Of a DNA stretch of 64,000 nucleotides, positions 21,201 through 32,243 are shown in pieces. Under the pieces are notes generated by a model. That model did no database searches. It was given only the letters and a program-made list of their open reading frames with translations, and had not been told where the DNA came from. Numbering within the stretch: the first letter of the stretch is position 1; the number at the start of each line of letters is the position of its first letter. Source of the DNA: Mesorhabditis belari (taxonomy: Eukaryota; Nematoda; Chromadorea; Rhabditida; Rhabditidae); the NCBI GenBank assembly GCA_958450365.1, contig CAUEEP010000733.1, forward strand, positions 2,376,001-2,440,000, written 5' to 3'. Both the position numbers and the translations under genes were made by a program.

Positions 21201-23525
21201 AAAAATAGAACCACAAAATACAGAAATTTCAGGTTATTAGATGCTTTTTTGAGGCAAAAAGGATGACTTTTCAAGATGGTTTCTATGGTTTCGGAATAGG
21301 GTTTTATGAGAAGAAGAGAAGCCTTGAAAAAAAAAAGTGTTTTCTATAATAAAATCTTGATTATTTGATGAAAAAGTTCATTTAAACCATTAAGAAAATA
21401 TGTTCAAACAGAAGAAGACAAATAATGTTCACGAGGTTGGATCAGCTGAGCTGCAGAAATAAAGAATTTTGCAAAAGAAGAGATTTACACTTGAAAAATT
21501 TGGTCAGATCTTGAAAAATATTTTGGAATTTCTTTGAAAGAGTTTTTAATTGAATAAAATTTTGATGAAGTTGAGTTTTCAAGAAAAAGAATTCATTTCT
21601 AAGGCACTTTTTACGTGAAAATAGTAAAGATATCTACAATTTGTTGAAAACAACAGTAGAAATGCGTAAACACTTAAAAATAAAGGAGGAATGAGGTGAG
21701 GTGAACTGAATTAGCATTAAAATTATCTGAATTATTTAAAAACCAAAGCTTAAGCTATTGTCTGATTTAAAGTTTTGATTTTGATTCATTTTTTCAGCTC
21801 TGGGATCAAAATGGATCAAATTTGTTTGACTAGAGCAATAACTGGCATAAAAATAAAGCTGGAAAACTCGAGTTGGTGAAATATTGAGGCTAAATGCAAT
21901 AACTTGATGGAAGTCTATGATCAGGCTCAAATGAAAAGGTTCAGGGTCCAGTGAAAAGCTTCTTTCCTTTTTTTTCTTCGTCCACTTCATTTTTCTTTTC
22001 TCGATAGTGTAATCATGACAATAAAGAGAATCGAGAGAAATCGAAAAGCAGAAACTACAACAGAAAGAACACTCGAATTTTTCTTCTTGACCAGCTGTTT
22101 GTCAAGGAGTTTGCAAAATAACAATAAGCTAAAGAGTAATTATTGGTTTGGCCAGAGAGTCTCTTCCGCCTTTTTGAAATTTTCGTTTATAAATAAATAA
22201 TTAGCCGATTAACTATTTCTATTTCATTTAGCTCTTTTTGGGTAAATTTGAGCCGGCTTTGAAGCAAATCCAAATGGTAATTCTTGTTTTTTCCTAACAT
22301 TCTTACAATCGACATAGAATGAAAACGGTTTGGTAAAATGTTATGAGAATTTATCTATCTGCCTAACTTTTTATTCTCTATCTTTTGTCTTTTGACACAT
22401 GAATAGATTTCTGTGACAAAAAGTGCTCAAATCGAAACTTTGGAGTTTCATCCTTTTTGACTGCTCGACTTCAAACCTTTAAAAAAAATAAACAACGCTA
22501 GCTTTTCAGAATTTCTTAAAGGACGATTTGTAAATAAATAATAGGACTTTCTGATAAAAAACTATAGATTAATTGGTTCATTATTCATTTCAAAAATTAA
22601 CCTTTAAGAAAGCGGACAAGACTTTCCGGCCAATCCGATAAAGGAATCAGAAGTGGTAAAATGTGTTTTAAAGAGATGTGACGGGCATAGTGAGGTCCAG
22701 AAAGCGGGAAATTTCAGTCGCTCAATGCTCTTTCCCCTTTAAGGATTCCAAACGGGAAGCTCTTTATACAAGAGTCGTATGCCAGATCGCGACCGATTAA
22801 GCGGCCGCACAAAGGAACCTTTTACACAGTGAATCTTCTTTTGCTTTGAAACTTGTGCACAAATAAGATTTAAGATTAAAAATTTGTACCCCGGGATTTT
22901 CTGGGGCGAAAAACGGCGAGAAAACGATTGGATCTGTGCATTTTATTGAGACGTCAAAGACTCAGAATGAATCAATTAGACAGTAAGCTCAAATACCCAT
23001 TTCAAATACCCATAAAGTTTGAAGTCTGAACAGTTATTTGCCAGTGAATTGACAAAAAAATGAGTCTGTCACTTCCCCTTTTCCCCAAATGCGTGAAGCA
23101 GACAGACCGTGATTTTAGCACAAAGATAAACACGAACAATGGCCGGATCGACTTGTGGGAAAAGTGTTTGGTACGGAAAAATCAGAAAATGAAATGCCAG
23201 AATCCCTTTTCAATCGACTCGATATCTTGAATTGCTTCTTTTAGTGCAGAAATTTTCCTTTTCTTTCAGATTTCAGATCAATGATGTTTCTTCTTTTTGT
23301 TTCTGTTATCTGATTTCAGCAAGATTGGCAGTGATTCAGTGAGTGGGGTTCAGATTTTCGATCGAGAAATGCACAGAAAATAGAAAGTTTTGAGATTTCA
23401 AATTAAAGACTTAAAAAGAGTTGTTAAAATACAAGGATGAGATATTGATCTCCTATTTACATTCGTAGATTTGTTCAGCATTCAAATTCAGCGCAGTAAC
23501 TAGTTCATTTTGGTTTCAATAAGAA
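18246..23525. other. Gene-poor intergenic region
   Basis: No convincing gene was found on either strand. Stop-free frames at 20348-20599 and 21990-21736 lack splice context and family motifs. Direct copies of GACTAACTGCAGAGCAGTGG lie at about 20749 and 20987 (listed separately). The stretch upstream of 18245 must carry the SLC17 promoter, which I could not pinpoint. Confidence 0.45.
20747..21021 (+). repeat. Two direct copies of a 35-nt unit
   Basis: TTTGACTAACTGCAGAGC continuing into AGTGGCAATTCGCCACA occurs at about 20747-20781 and again at about 20986-21020, identical or nearly so. The unit contains a short palindrome, GTGGCAATTCGCCAC. The 200 nt between the copies is unique and AT-rich. 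The nature is unknown; the copies could be ends of a small element or two protein-binding sites. Confidence 0.6.
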
Positions 23526-23530
23526 AGTAG

Positions 23531-23648
23531 GCGCAAAGGAACATTACAGTACCTTAAATAAGCTTAAAGGAGCATTACAGTACCTTAAATAAGCTTAAAG
23601 GAACATTACAGTAACTTAAAGAAGCTTAAAGGAACATTACAGTACCTG
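23531..23648 (+). repeat. 31-nt tandem repeat, about 3.8 copies
   Basis: The unit AAAGGAACATTACAGTAC followed by CTTAAATAAGCTT repeats about four times with a few base changes (GGAGCATT in one copy, GTAACTTAAAG in another). This is a minisatellite in otherwise ordinary AT-rich intergenic sequence. Confidence 0.85.
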
Positions 23649-23649
23649 A

Positions 23650-24420
23650 TTGCTTTCAAATTTACCTCAAAATCAACTCAGATCAAGTGAAAAATGCTTA
23701 AATTTATCCAGAACTTCTACTTTAAATAGATAGATCAAAAGGTTCATAAGATAAAAGTTATTGATTATCTGTAGGTGATAAAAAGTTGACTCAATTACTA
23801 TACAATAAAACACAAATGAGATTAGATTACTTAGGCATTAAAAAACAAATGAACAACAGAGACAACAAAAGAGAAAAGTTTAAATATCTTTCTTTGTTCA
23901 ATGCTCTAAATTCAGACTTCAGTCACACATTCAGACTAATAATTAGCCATCTATTTATTGAAAGCGATCAGTGAACAGTTGAGGGTCTCAAAAAGAAATG
24001 AAATGGGTAGACTAAAATGAAAAGAAGTGAACAGTGAACTTTGTGGATTCGAGTGGCTGATAAAAAAGCAAGAAAGTTTTTCTATTTGGATTTTAGATAT
24101 CGAATTTTGGAATCACAATTGTTCAGAGAAAAAACTGGGTAAGTGAGGGAGTTTAGAAGATTTTAGACAAGCAGATAGCTGGTTTCTTTGCGAAGGATGA
24201 GTTCTTTAAACAAAAGAATCGAACTTACAATTTCATTCGGACAATTCAACAGCAGCTAGTTATAAGTTTGACATTTTTTGTCCATCTTTACTTTCAGAAA
24301 TTACAACTGTGAAACCATTTTACGGCTGTAACTTTGAACGTTGGACTTAAAAAGGGTTGGAATGTGTCTCACTCATTCAATTGGCACAGTCGAATCAATC
24401 GGTTCAGCAAAGTGTATACC
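23650..24420. other. AT-rich intergenic sequence, nothing recognised
   Basis: No gene, RNA or repeat is supported. A short frame at 23786-23974 has no splice or family support. Confidence 0.4.
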
Positions 24421-24421
24421 G

Positions 24422-24834
24422 GGGAGTGGGACAAATGCGACCTTTTTTTTGCGCACCCGACCCATTAGCGCACCTTCTTTCGCGTTTTAAAAAGCTAATA
24501 TTAACAAGTTTCTATTTCAAAAGTTATTTTTCTGGGTAATTTTAGAGCGTAGAATTCAAATTTTGACATATCAGAGCTCGTGAAACCAATTGGAAAGATA
24601 AAACGGGTTGGTCAAATTACAGAAAATTGTCGACCTTTTCCTAGGTATAACTCCGTCCGTTTGCTTTCACAAGCTCTGATATGTCAAAATTTTGATTCTA
24701 CACCCTAAAGTTACCTAGACAGACAACTTTGGAAATAAAAATTGGTTAATATTAGCTTTTTAGAGCTTTTTTAAAACGCGACAAATGCAAGCTTTTTTAA
24801 AAAGGTTGCATTTGTCCCACTCCCAAATTTGGTT
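24422..24834. mobile_element. Foldback element with GGGAGTGGGACAAATGC ends
   Basis: The left end, GGGAGTGGGACAAATGCG, matches the right end, GCATTTGTCCCACTCCC. Inner inverted pairs include TTGACATATCAGAGCTCG and GAGCTCTGATATGTCAA-like sequence. The same terminal motif (GTGGGACAAATGCGACC) begins the element at 54927-55332, so both belong to one hairpin family. No coding capacity. Confidence 0.8.
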
Positions 24835-25134
24835 CTTTATCTCTACAAATTTGGTTCCTTATCTCTACAAATTTCGTAATTATTCTAATGCCCGTCTATT
24901 TTTTAACTCCCAAAAGATAGACAAGGGTCTGCACATAAATTAAAAATTTTTGAATTGTTAAAAACTCTTTCAAACTATAGTTCTTGGTCAAAACATATAG
25001 AAAACACGTTTAAAAGTGAGAATATTCTTAAGAATCTTTTGAAAAAAGCCCTGTGTTCTCCCAAATGAAATCTTTTTCGAAATTAATTTTAAATTTTTTC
25101 AAAAATTACATTTCTAATTTTACTGCTGATAATA
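24835..25134. other. Intergenic, nothing recognised
   Basis: AT-rich sequence between two foldback elements. The unit ATTTGGTTCCTTATCTCTAC is doubled near 24830-24870. No gene. Confidence 0.4.
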
Positions 25135-25344
25135 TTGGGTTGGTGGAAAAGTCCTTTCCGATTTTTTGGGAGAGTACCTTAAATTTGTCCAATTTTGATG
25201 TTTTATAGCTCATCCTGAAGCTCAAAACGGTTTTTACCAATCGATCCGTCTTGAATTCAGCTTCAGGATGAGCTATAAAACATCAAAATTGGACAAATTT
25301 AAGGTACTCTCCCAAAAACGGAAAGGACTTTTCCACCAACCCAA
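25135..25344. mobile_element. Mariner-type palindromic MITE
   Basis: TTGGGTTGGTGGAAAAGTCC at the left and GGACTTTTCCACCAACCC at the right are flanked by TA. The arms continue almost perfectly inward through AGAGTACCTTAAATTTG to AGCTCATCCTGAAGCT, leaving a loop of about 40 nt. The terminal sequence is the mariner type and related to, but distinct from, the ends of elements A-D. Fully non-coding. Confidence 0.85.
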
Positions 25345-25976
25345 TATATTATTTCATCCTGGATCTAAATTGACCAATTCAAGATCGGAAAAACCGAAAA
25401 AGTGATCGGAAAAATCGATTTTTCGATCGTGCTCATCTATTAGAGAGTGTCTTATTAGAATAATTACGATAACTTAAGCATAAAACTGAACTTAGTAACT
25501 TACAAGTAGTAAGATACCGCACACTTTCTAAAAGCCCCAATTTTCGTTTTCCAAAAACAACAACTGCTTTCGCGCACCTTATCAGATGAGCAAGAGTTTG
25601 ACATATTACGAGAATCCTATAAAGGTTATGATTGATGAAATTTAGTGTCCAACCAAAAGACACTAAAGACTTCTCTTTTTCTTGTTTCACTTCACTTCAC
25701 TTCAAATAAAAGCCACTCTCACCAATTGGCAGCCGCTTATGATGGAGATGAGATATCGAGGATATTATACACTGGGGACTTTACGGCCATCTTTCTCTTT
25801 CTAGACTCCATAACCACCTCGTTTTCGGGAAACTAATGGCTATTAGTTTTGAATAAATTTGCTTTTTTTGTATTTGTTTTAAGCTGTTTTAAACAAATTT
25901 GCTTTCTGATTTTGCTTTAATTTGCTTCAAAACATAAGCCATTGTTTGAAGCAAATTATCAGGGCCAAAAACGATA
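25345..25976. other. Intergenic, no supported gene
   Basis: Frames on both strands (for example 25690-25433 minus, 25645-25836 plus) overlap each other and lack splice context or motifs. Several TTTGCTT-rich short repeats occur near 25855-25960. Confidence 0.35.
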
Positions 25977-26299
25977 CTACCGTAAATACTGTAATAGTAC
26001 TCCACCCCCATAATGACGGTGCGGAGTGTTGCGTAGTCTAGCTTTGAACGAGCTTTTCTCGATACTGGTTTATGCTACAATGCGCGCTTAGGTATCAAAA
26101 AATAGCCCTGAATTTCAGCTATTTCAGCTATTTTCAGCTATAGGTATCAAAAAATAGCTGAAATTCAGGGCTATTTTTTGACATCTAAACGCGCATTGTA
26201 GCATAAACCAGTATCGAGAAAAACTCGTTCAAAGCTAGACTACGCAACACTCCACATCGTCATTATGGGGGTGGGGTACTATTACAGTATTTACGGTAG
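25977..26299. mobile_element. Foldback element with CTACCGTAAATACTGTAA ends
   Basis: CTACCGTAAATACTGTAA at the left matches TTACAGTATTTACGGTAG at the right. The arms pair almost throughout (TGCTACAATGCGCG with CGCGCATTGTAGCA; AGCCCTGAATTTCAGC with GCTGAAATTCAGGGCT), leaving a short central loop near 26130. A near-complete palindrome of over 300 nt with no coding capacity. Confidence 0.85.
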
Positions 26300-28412
26300 G
26301 TCTGATTTCTGGCTAAACCAGGTATTTTTGAGCTGATGGTGAATCATTTGACTTCAAACGGCTAAGTTTTAAATGACTTTACTTTAAATGTAATCTAGAT
26401 TTGTCATGTTTTCATGCAAATCACTGGCTTCTGACTGATTCAGTTAATCCAAGCTAGGTGCTAGTCTTAAAGCGTTAGTTAAATACCTTACTGCAGACCT
26501 TTAAGGTACATTTTCTTGTTCATATGTCACAAATTTTTTGACTTTTCTGCCATAAAACTATTTCAAATCTAAGTCAACAAAGCTTGAATGTAATCTATGT
26601 TTATCTTTACCATATCCCTTGTCAAAGACCCCGCTTCTAGCTTAAAGGTGGATCTTCTTTAAGGGTCAAACACATTGCCGAATCACTCAAAAAGGGGCAA
26701 TCGACCGCAAAAGAACCAACCAATCGAGAGAAACCAACATCAAAGGCTCTGTAGGGATTCCTGCCTAGGGGTAATTTGCTCCTTCCAATCTTTGGGTTCC
26801 ACCTGTCCTTTTCTCATTCACCAAACAGGTGCTAATTGCACGATTTCACGGCAACTTCTTCTCCCGAAATTTTACTGTACTAATAATAGGGCATTTGTCT
26901 TTGTGCAAGAGAGAAAGAAAAAGAAAATCATTAGCGACAATTACAAGTCATTGTTCGCACTTAAATCATTGAGTTGACATGATTGGGTAGAACAAAGTCT
27001 GAGTTTTCGAAAACTGGCTAGCTCAAAGATAATGTTTTTAGCTCAAAGATGCTATTCTATTGAATCTTTCTATACAATGAATTTCCCAAGCCTCACCAAT
27101 GACCAGATCTTTGACCCAGAAATACCTCTGAATTCTAAACTTGTGTGGCACAAAGTTTTCCCCACAGTTATTCTCTCAAGTATGCATTCATTCGGCCGAT
27201 CAGGTGTTGTGTGGATGGAAAAAAGTTGCGATTTTTGGAAAATAAACCCTAGACTCTGGTTCGTTGCATGTTTATTAGTTATAGTAATTAGTACTTGACT
27301 TTTAAACTTAAACTTTTAAACTATGCAACGACTAGGGCGGCTAAAGATCTCAAAAACTTAAAAGAAGTCATTACCAAGTTGAAATCAGGCTTGTCTGGCT
27401 TGTTTAGAAGTGGATTCTTTAAGTCAAAATCAAGACCAAACTGGCTTTGGAAATTCCCAGATAAAAGAATCGAACAAAAAGTAGGCGAAGAACTGTTAGA
27501 GTTTCTTTGTAAAGTAACTCTAACTTTGTTAGATTCAGAAAACTTCTAGACACTCAACTATTGAAGCATCTTTTCGTAATGGTGTGAAACAGTAGGCTCA
27601 CTCACAGGAAATCCCATTTCTCGGGCTACCCAACTCATCTTTTTAAGACATTTCTTTTTAAGCTCTATTCCCTTTCCTTTCTCAATCCTTGCAAATCACT
27701 CCTTCCTGTTCTTTTTCACTTTTCACTATCTTTTGAGGTGAAAATGGTTGCCATGAGTACTCCACAATAACTTTACTTGTTACCACTTCAAACAGTGCAA
27801 AAAGCACTCTCAAGATTAGAACTTTTCCTTTCTCACAACACTAACGAGTTCAAATTATAAGAACAAGATCAAGATCAAGATTTTCAATGCAAAACTGACC
27901 TTTCTTCTTGTACAAAACTAATCTCAATCTACAAGATAGACTTTTTACACAGATTTTCATCACTAACTTGCCTCAAATCTCATCCTAAACGTACTCGACT
28001 TCATTTTTTTGCCTGAATTCCTAAGAGATTCTTTTCTCATCTTTATTCCTTTGAAAGAGTCCTCTATTCTTTGGTGAAGTCTTCTCTTGTTCTCCAAAAA
28101 GTCTTCCCTCTCCCTCAGCATGCATACTCGATCACGTTGTGGAAAGTACTTTCATTCACACCCCATTCCCATCATATTGTATGTTTTTTGAAGTTAAAAT
28201 ATTCCAATTCTAACTTATCAGATTTGGAGTTTGTTTATCTGTTTATTATTTGTTTTTAATGCATACTGTCGTTCAAGTTTTGCAGATCAAGCTTTGGATT
28301 ACGCTTTGTATAGAAAGATCCTTCCTGATTTTTATAGAAAGAACTTTTTATTGATTGTAGAAACCAGCAGCTTTACAGCAAAAAAAAAATTTGGAACAAA
28401 GAGCAAAAGAAT
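26300..28412. other. Intergenic; three weak plus-strand frames
   Basis: Frames at 26675-26977, 27032-27298 and 27295-27549 are open but show no family motif. The last one is lysine-rich, hydrophilic and starts inside the previous one. They may be chance or parts of a lineage-specific gene. No poly(A)/splice arrangement made a convincing model. The sequence includes GATCAAGATCAAG simple repeats near 27860. Confidence 0.3.
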
Positions 28413-28634
28413 TGACGGCGAGAGGAGTCGAACCCGCGACCTCGTTAACCACTCGGCCATGCTCTTGGCATGGCCGAGTGGTTAACGGTACTTTTGATTT
28501 TTTTAAAATTTAAAACCTGCTGCACAACTACATGGGATTCTAAACTAAACTAACTATAAGTCATTTGAAATGACCCACTGGCGCGGCGGAGTAGTGCGCA
28601 CAGACAAACAGACACTACTCTTTTATATAAGTAG
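28413..28634. mobile_element. SINE-like element with inverted tRNA arms
   Basis: 28414-28464 on the minus strand reads as a tRNA without its anticodon arm: ATGGCCGAGTGGTTAACG (A box) runs straight into GGGTTCGACTCC (B box). Just after it, the plus strand carries the A-box part again (GCATGGCCGAGTGGTT, 28468-28483), which makes a perfect 16-bp hairpin with AACCACTCGGCCATGC at 28447-28462. The plus-strand part then continues into a SINE-like body and the shared tail (GGCGGAGTAGTGCGC, then CAGACAAACAGAC and CTCTTTTATATAAGTAG). Confidence 0.6.
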
Positions 28635-28689
28635 ACCAGGCGAGAAACCCGCCTAAAGGCGGGTTTTCTCGATGTTTTCGGGAGCGACG

Positions 28690-28936
28690 GCTTTTGTCGC
28701 CGTGGAGGAGTGGATAGCGCTCCGGTCTATCGCCCATACGATCCGGGTTCGACCTCCCCATGCGCGACTCGAATCGTGCTTTTTAAAAAATCCAAAAGGA
28801 CGTTTCACAACTACTTGTAATTCCCTATTCAACGGCGCAAAAATCATTGCAAACGGTCCTCTGGGGGCTGAGGAGTAGCGCGCACAGACAGACGCGCACT
28901 GACAGACAGACGTCTTAGTTCCTTTATATATAGTAG
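28690..28936 (+). mobile_element. tRNA-derived SINE-like element
   Basis: The head GTCGCCGTGGAGGAGTGG to CCGGGTTCGACCTCC shows A and B boxes, and its ends (GTCGC...GCGAC) can pair. The body contains CACAACTACTTG and GGAGTAGCGCGCACAGAC. The tail is CAGACAGACG followed by CCTTTATATATAGTAG. Body and tail match the element at 28413-28634 and the tail matches 13205-13431. Non-coding; the open frames across it are incidental. Confidence 0.7.
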
Positions 28937-29683
28937 ATACTCTCAAGCGAAACGTTTAAAAGTTATTTGAGCTAAGTTCCTATTGAAAAGCTTGTTTCTC
29001 TAGAGTTTAAAAATGAAGCCTAAACCATTATTTTTTAATTACCTAAGTTTGAGAGACGTCATGAACCGTTATCACAATCAACTCAACAAACTGTGCAACA
29101 AAATTAGGATATGCTTGTAGAAGAACAGTGACAAAGTCAAATTTTATAATTATAGTTATAAAGGGAATGATCAAAAGTTAAAGTATTATTATTTTAAGGC
29201 TAAAGGGAATGACTAGATCTCAATTTCTATTTAGAACATGCCATCACTTTCCAGCATTCTTTAATTAAGCACCAAACAAATTTCTCAATGATTTTTCCCT
29301 CCTTTTGCTTATCCCACGTTGATCGATGAAGTCTCGCCAATTTTTGACAATTTTCCCCTTTTGCAATCACACAATCCATCCTCGTTTTTCTTTCTTAATC
29401 TAGTGATTGTGAGGGAATCCCTTTCTCAAGGAGTCGAGAAGACCAATTGCTTCCACCCTCAATTCACCGATCTATCACCCGGTGTGTCCAATTTCTCTTC
29501 TTTTATTAATCGATTGGTCGATCGGGGTAACAAATTGTTGTTTCACTTTAGCTTTCTCGTGATTTATTTGATTTCGATTCACTTTTACTCTTAACAGTAA
29601 GCTTTACTGATTTTTGAACTTCAACTTGTAAGCTCTAACGAAACTTTTAAAAAGTTAAATTTGTATTTTTGGTTTTAAAGTTA
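28937..29683. other. Intergenic, nothing recognised
   Basis: No gene or structured element is supported. The open frame at 29319-29594 has no splice context. Confidence 0.4.
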
Positions 29684-30202
29684 TTGGGTTGGTGAATTGA
29701 AAACTGTGGGCTATTATCATATGTGACAGTTTGAGCACTTTCTTCAAAAGAAACCCACTTTGGTGTCAATGGAAAAGTTGTAGAGAATCAAAAATCAAGC
29801 TTATATCCAAATTTTCAGAACGATTCAAAAACTGGTTTTCAAGAAATGCCAAATTTACGAATTTTCACAAAACTTGCATTTTAAGCGAAACTGCTAAGTG
29901 TATCTTTTTGGAAATTTGGCTATAAGCCTAATTTTTGATTCTCTACAACTTTTTTATTGACGCCAAAATGGGTTTCTTTTGAAGAAGGTGCTCAACCTCG
30001 GACATCTCCAGTCCTCCATTTTTGAGTCTCACACTTGTCTCACACACAAACCAAAATCCTACTACGAAAGAGGAATCCGCAAATTGCCTGTAAAATGGGC
30101 AGAAGTCATCAATAATAATGGAAATTATTTGGGATGAATTGATGATTTTATGTTGAATAAATTTTAGTTCAAAGTCCGACAGCTTTCAATTCACTAACCT
30201 AA
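29684..30202 (+). mobile_element. Mariner-derived element B (short form)
   Basis: Begins TTGGGTTGGTGAATTG after TA and ends with TTCAATTCACTAACCTAA before TA. Nearly identical to element A over the 5' half, including the internal inverted AGTTGTAGAGAATC pair. The transposase remnant is reduced to its last part (RGIRKLPVKWAEV region), without the internal duplication. Non-autonomous. Confidence 0.85.
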
Positions 30203-32243
30203 TAACAACTCTGACCTAAATCTAAGAAATTGACCACCTTGCCAACTTCAAATCAATTACCTAGCTGTGAGTGACATTTTCAAAATCTTCGAGTCCATAA
30301 CCGGGTCAATAGATATATTTGTGCTACCTGGTGTCCCGTTCTGAGCGGACAACATAACAAGCACTCTTTCTTGAAGAGATCTTAGGTACCCTTTGATCTT
30401 CTTTCCCCCTTTCCCTCCAAGGGCCGGATATGGTCATTCTTCACAAGAGCGTGTTCGACAAACATGATGGAAGAGTCAAAACAATTTCCAATTTCAAATA
30501 TCTTTCAAATGTCTTTCAAAATTATCTTGTTTTATCCTAGAAACTAACTTCGAACTGATTACAAAAGTTAGCTCGAAAATTCCGTAATTTCCGATTAGTT
30601 GTATGTTCTTCTATAGTAATTTCAAAGAGTACTAGCTCAAAAGTATCGAAAGCTATCGAAAGAACAAAACCCATTGCACTTGAGGCAAATAGAAAGCCTG
30701 ACTACAGACAGAATTTGTAAAGCTTCACTAGCTTGGACTTGATTCCTGTTGAGCTCTAGCCGTGAAGTGCTGAAGTTTAAACGAGCTTGAAACAGATCAA
30801 CAATTCGTTTGGCTTCCGTTTTTAACTGACCCAGTAGCTCTTTTCTGAAAGAATCTGTGTCCCCTCCCCTCAAGACTCCGCCCCACTCCTCCCTTCATTC
30901 CTTTCCCATCCCCTCCATCCCTCTCCTCCCTTTTCTCAACCCCCACGCGTCTCCACGAGCAGGTCGTAAATCACTAAAACTGCTCGTAAATTACCCACCG
31001 AACAAGTCTTTGCTTCTTTATTCGCTATCGATCATTGGCCAAACGATTACTGTATTTCCGACACTTTACTGTATGAGTTTATCATCGTGAAAGTGCGAAC
31101 GGTTTTATGATGACGAGAATAGGTAATCTTGAAATCTTTTCGAGAAATCTTGAAAATAAGTGGAAAGCCTATGAGTCATTTGTAAATTAAAGCTTATTAA
31201 CGAGGTTCAACTCCACTTTAGAACAATGACGGTGTTAGATTCAAAAATCCCCCCTCCCACTTTTTTCAATTGTTATTTTATACTATACGAGTGCTTGATG
31301 GGGCATTGGGAGCGTAAATTTTCTCACTCTCCTCTTTTTTGCATCGAAAATCCCATCTATTGGAACTCTTGCGGGTCTCCAGCTAGGCTTTAGATGAAGG
31401 AATGAAGGGGAAAAGTGGGACGAGCACACGCAACATTTCCCCTTCACATAGAGCAATCATCTCCCTTCACACTCAATAAGTGCCATGAAAATAGCTATCT
31501 AAACTTTTAAAAATAGAAAAACAAAGCTATAGCATAATGAAAATCTATTCTTTCAACACTTAACCAAAAGCAAACTTTCAAATTTGTTTTTTTATAACCC
31601 ATTCCAAAGCTCTTCTTCAAAAATCCCTCCATTTCAAACCAAAAAAAGAGTCTGATAAAGCGCTTATAAATTTTCACAGACTGAAAAAGAAAAAAAAGAA
31701 AGAAAAGGCTAAGCGGGGATTCCAGCTTATCACAGAATGAGAAAGTTTAAGGGAAATGGGAGATTTTTGAGAAAAATTTTTCACAAAGATTGAGAGGTGA
31801 AGAGAGCGCACACGACTTTGGAACGGCTCATCACCACCTCCATAGATGGGCAACTAATCCCAGGTCTTCAATTGGGGCAAAAATGGAGAAGGGTTTTTTT
31901 TTCGCTATTAAGCCAAAGCCAGTGTGTGCCAGACACGAATGAAGAGGTGATGAGGGGGGAAGGGGAGAGGCAAACTTTCATCGTGATACCACAAGCATTT
32001 CGAGAGTTGGCTGAGTAGTTTGAAAGGAAACCTGATTGCTGAAAACTTGAGCCTGAGCTTGTTAAAGCGTTGTACTCTCTCAAGTATTCAAAGTTATTGA
32101 CTTCTAAGGCTTTCAGCTGTCAGTTCTTGTCTCGTTGTTCCTGTAAAACCTGAACTTTAGCTCTTTAGCTCTTATGATGTTTTGAACTTATTTTAATATT
32201 AAAAGCAATTCAAAATTATATTCTAAAAAACTTAGGAAGCCGT
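30203..32243. other. Upstream region of the FGFRL1-like gene; no gene seen
   Basis: The stretch has polypyrimidine-rich parts (about 30870-30950) and short open frames on both strands, none with motif or splice support. The promoter of the gene starting at 32244 is expected here. An AAAAAACTTAG acceptor-like site lies just before its ATG, which may mark trans-splicing or an upstream exon. Confidence 0.4.

Noticed and set aside
26675..27549. Three-frame candidate gene
   Set aside because: No consistent splice sites, no motif and conflicting overlap; left as weak intergenic frames.
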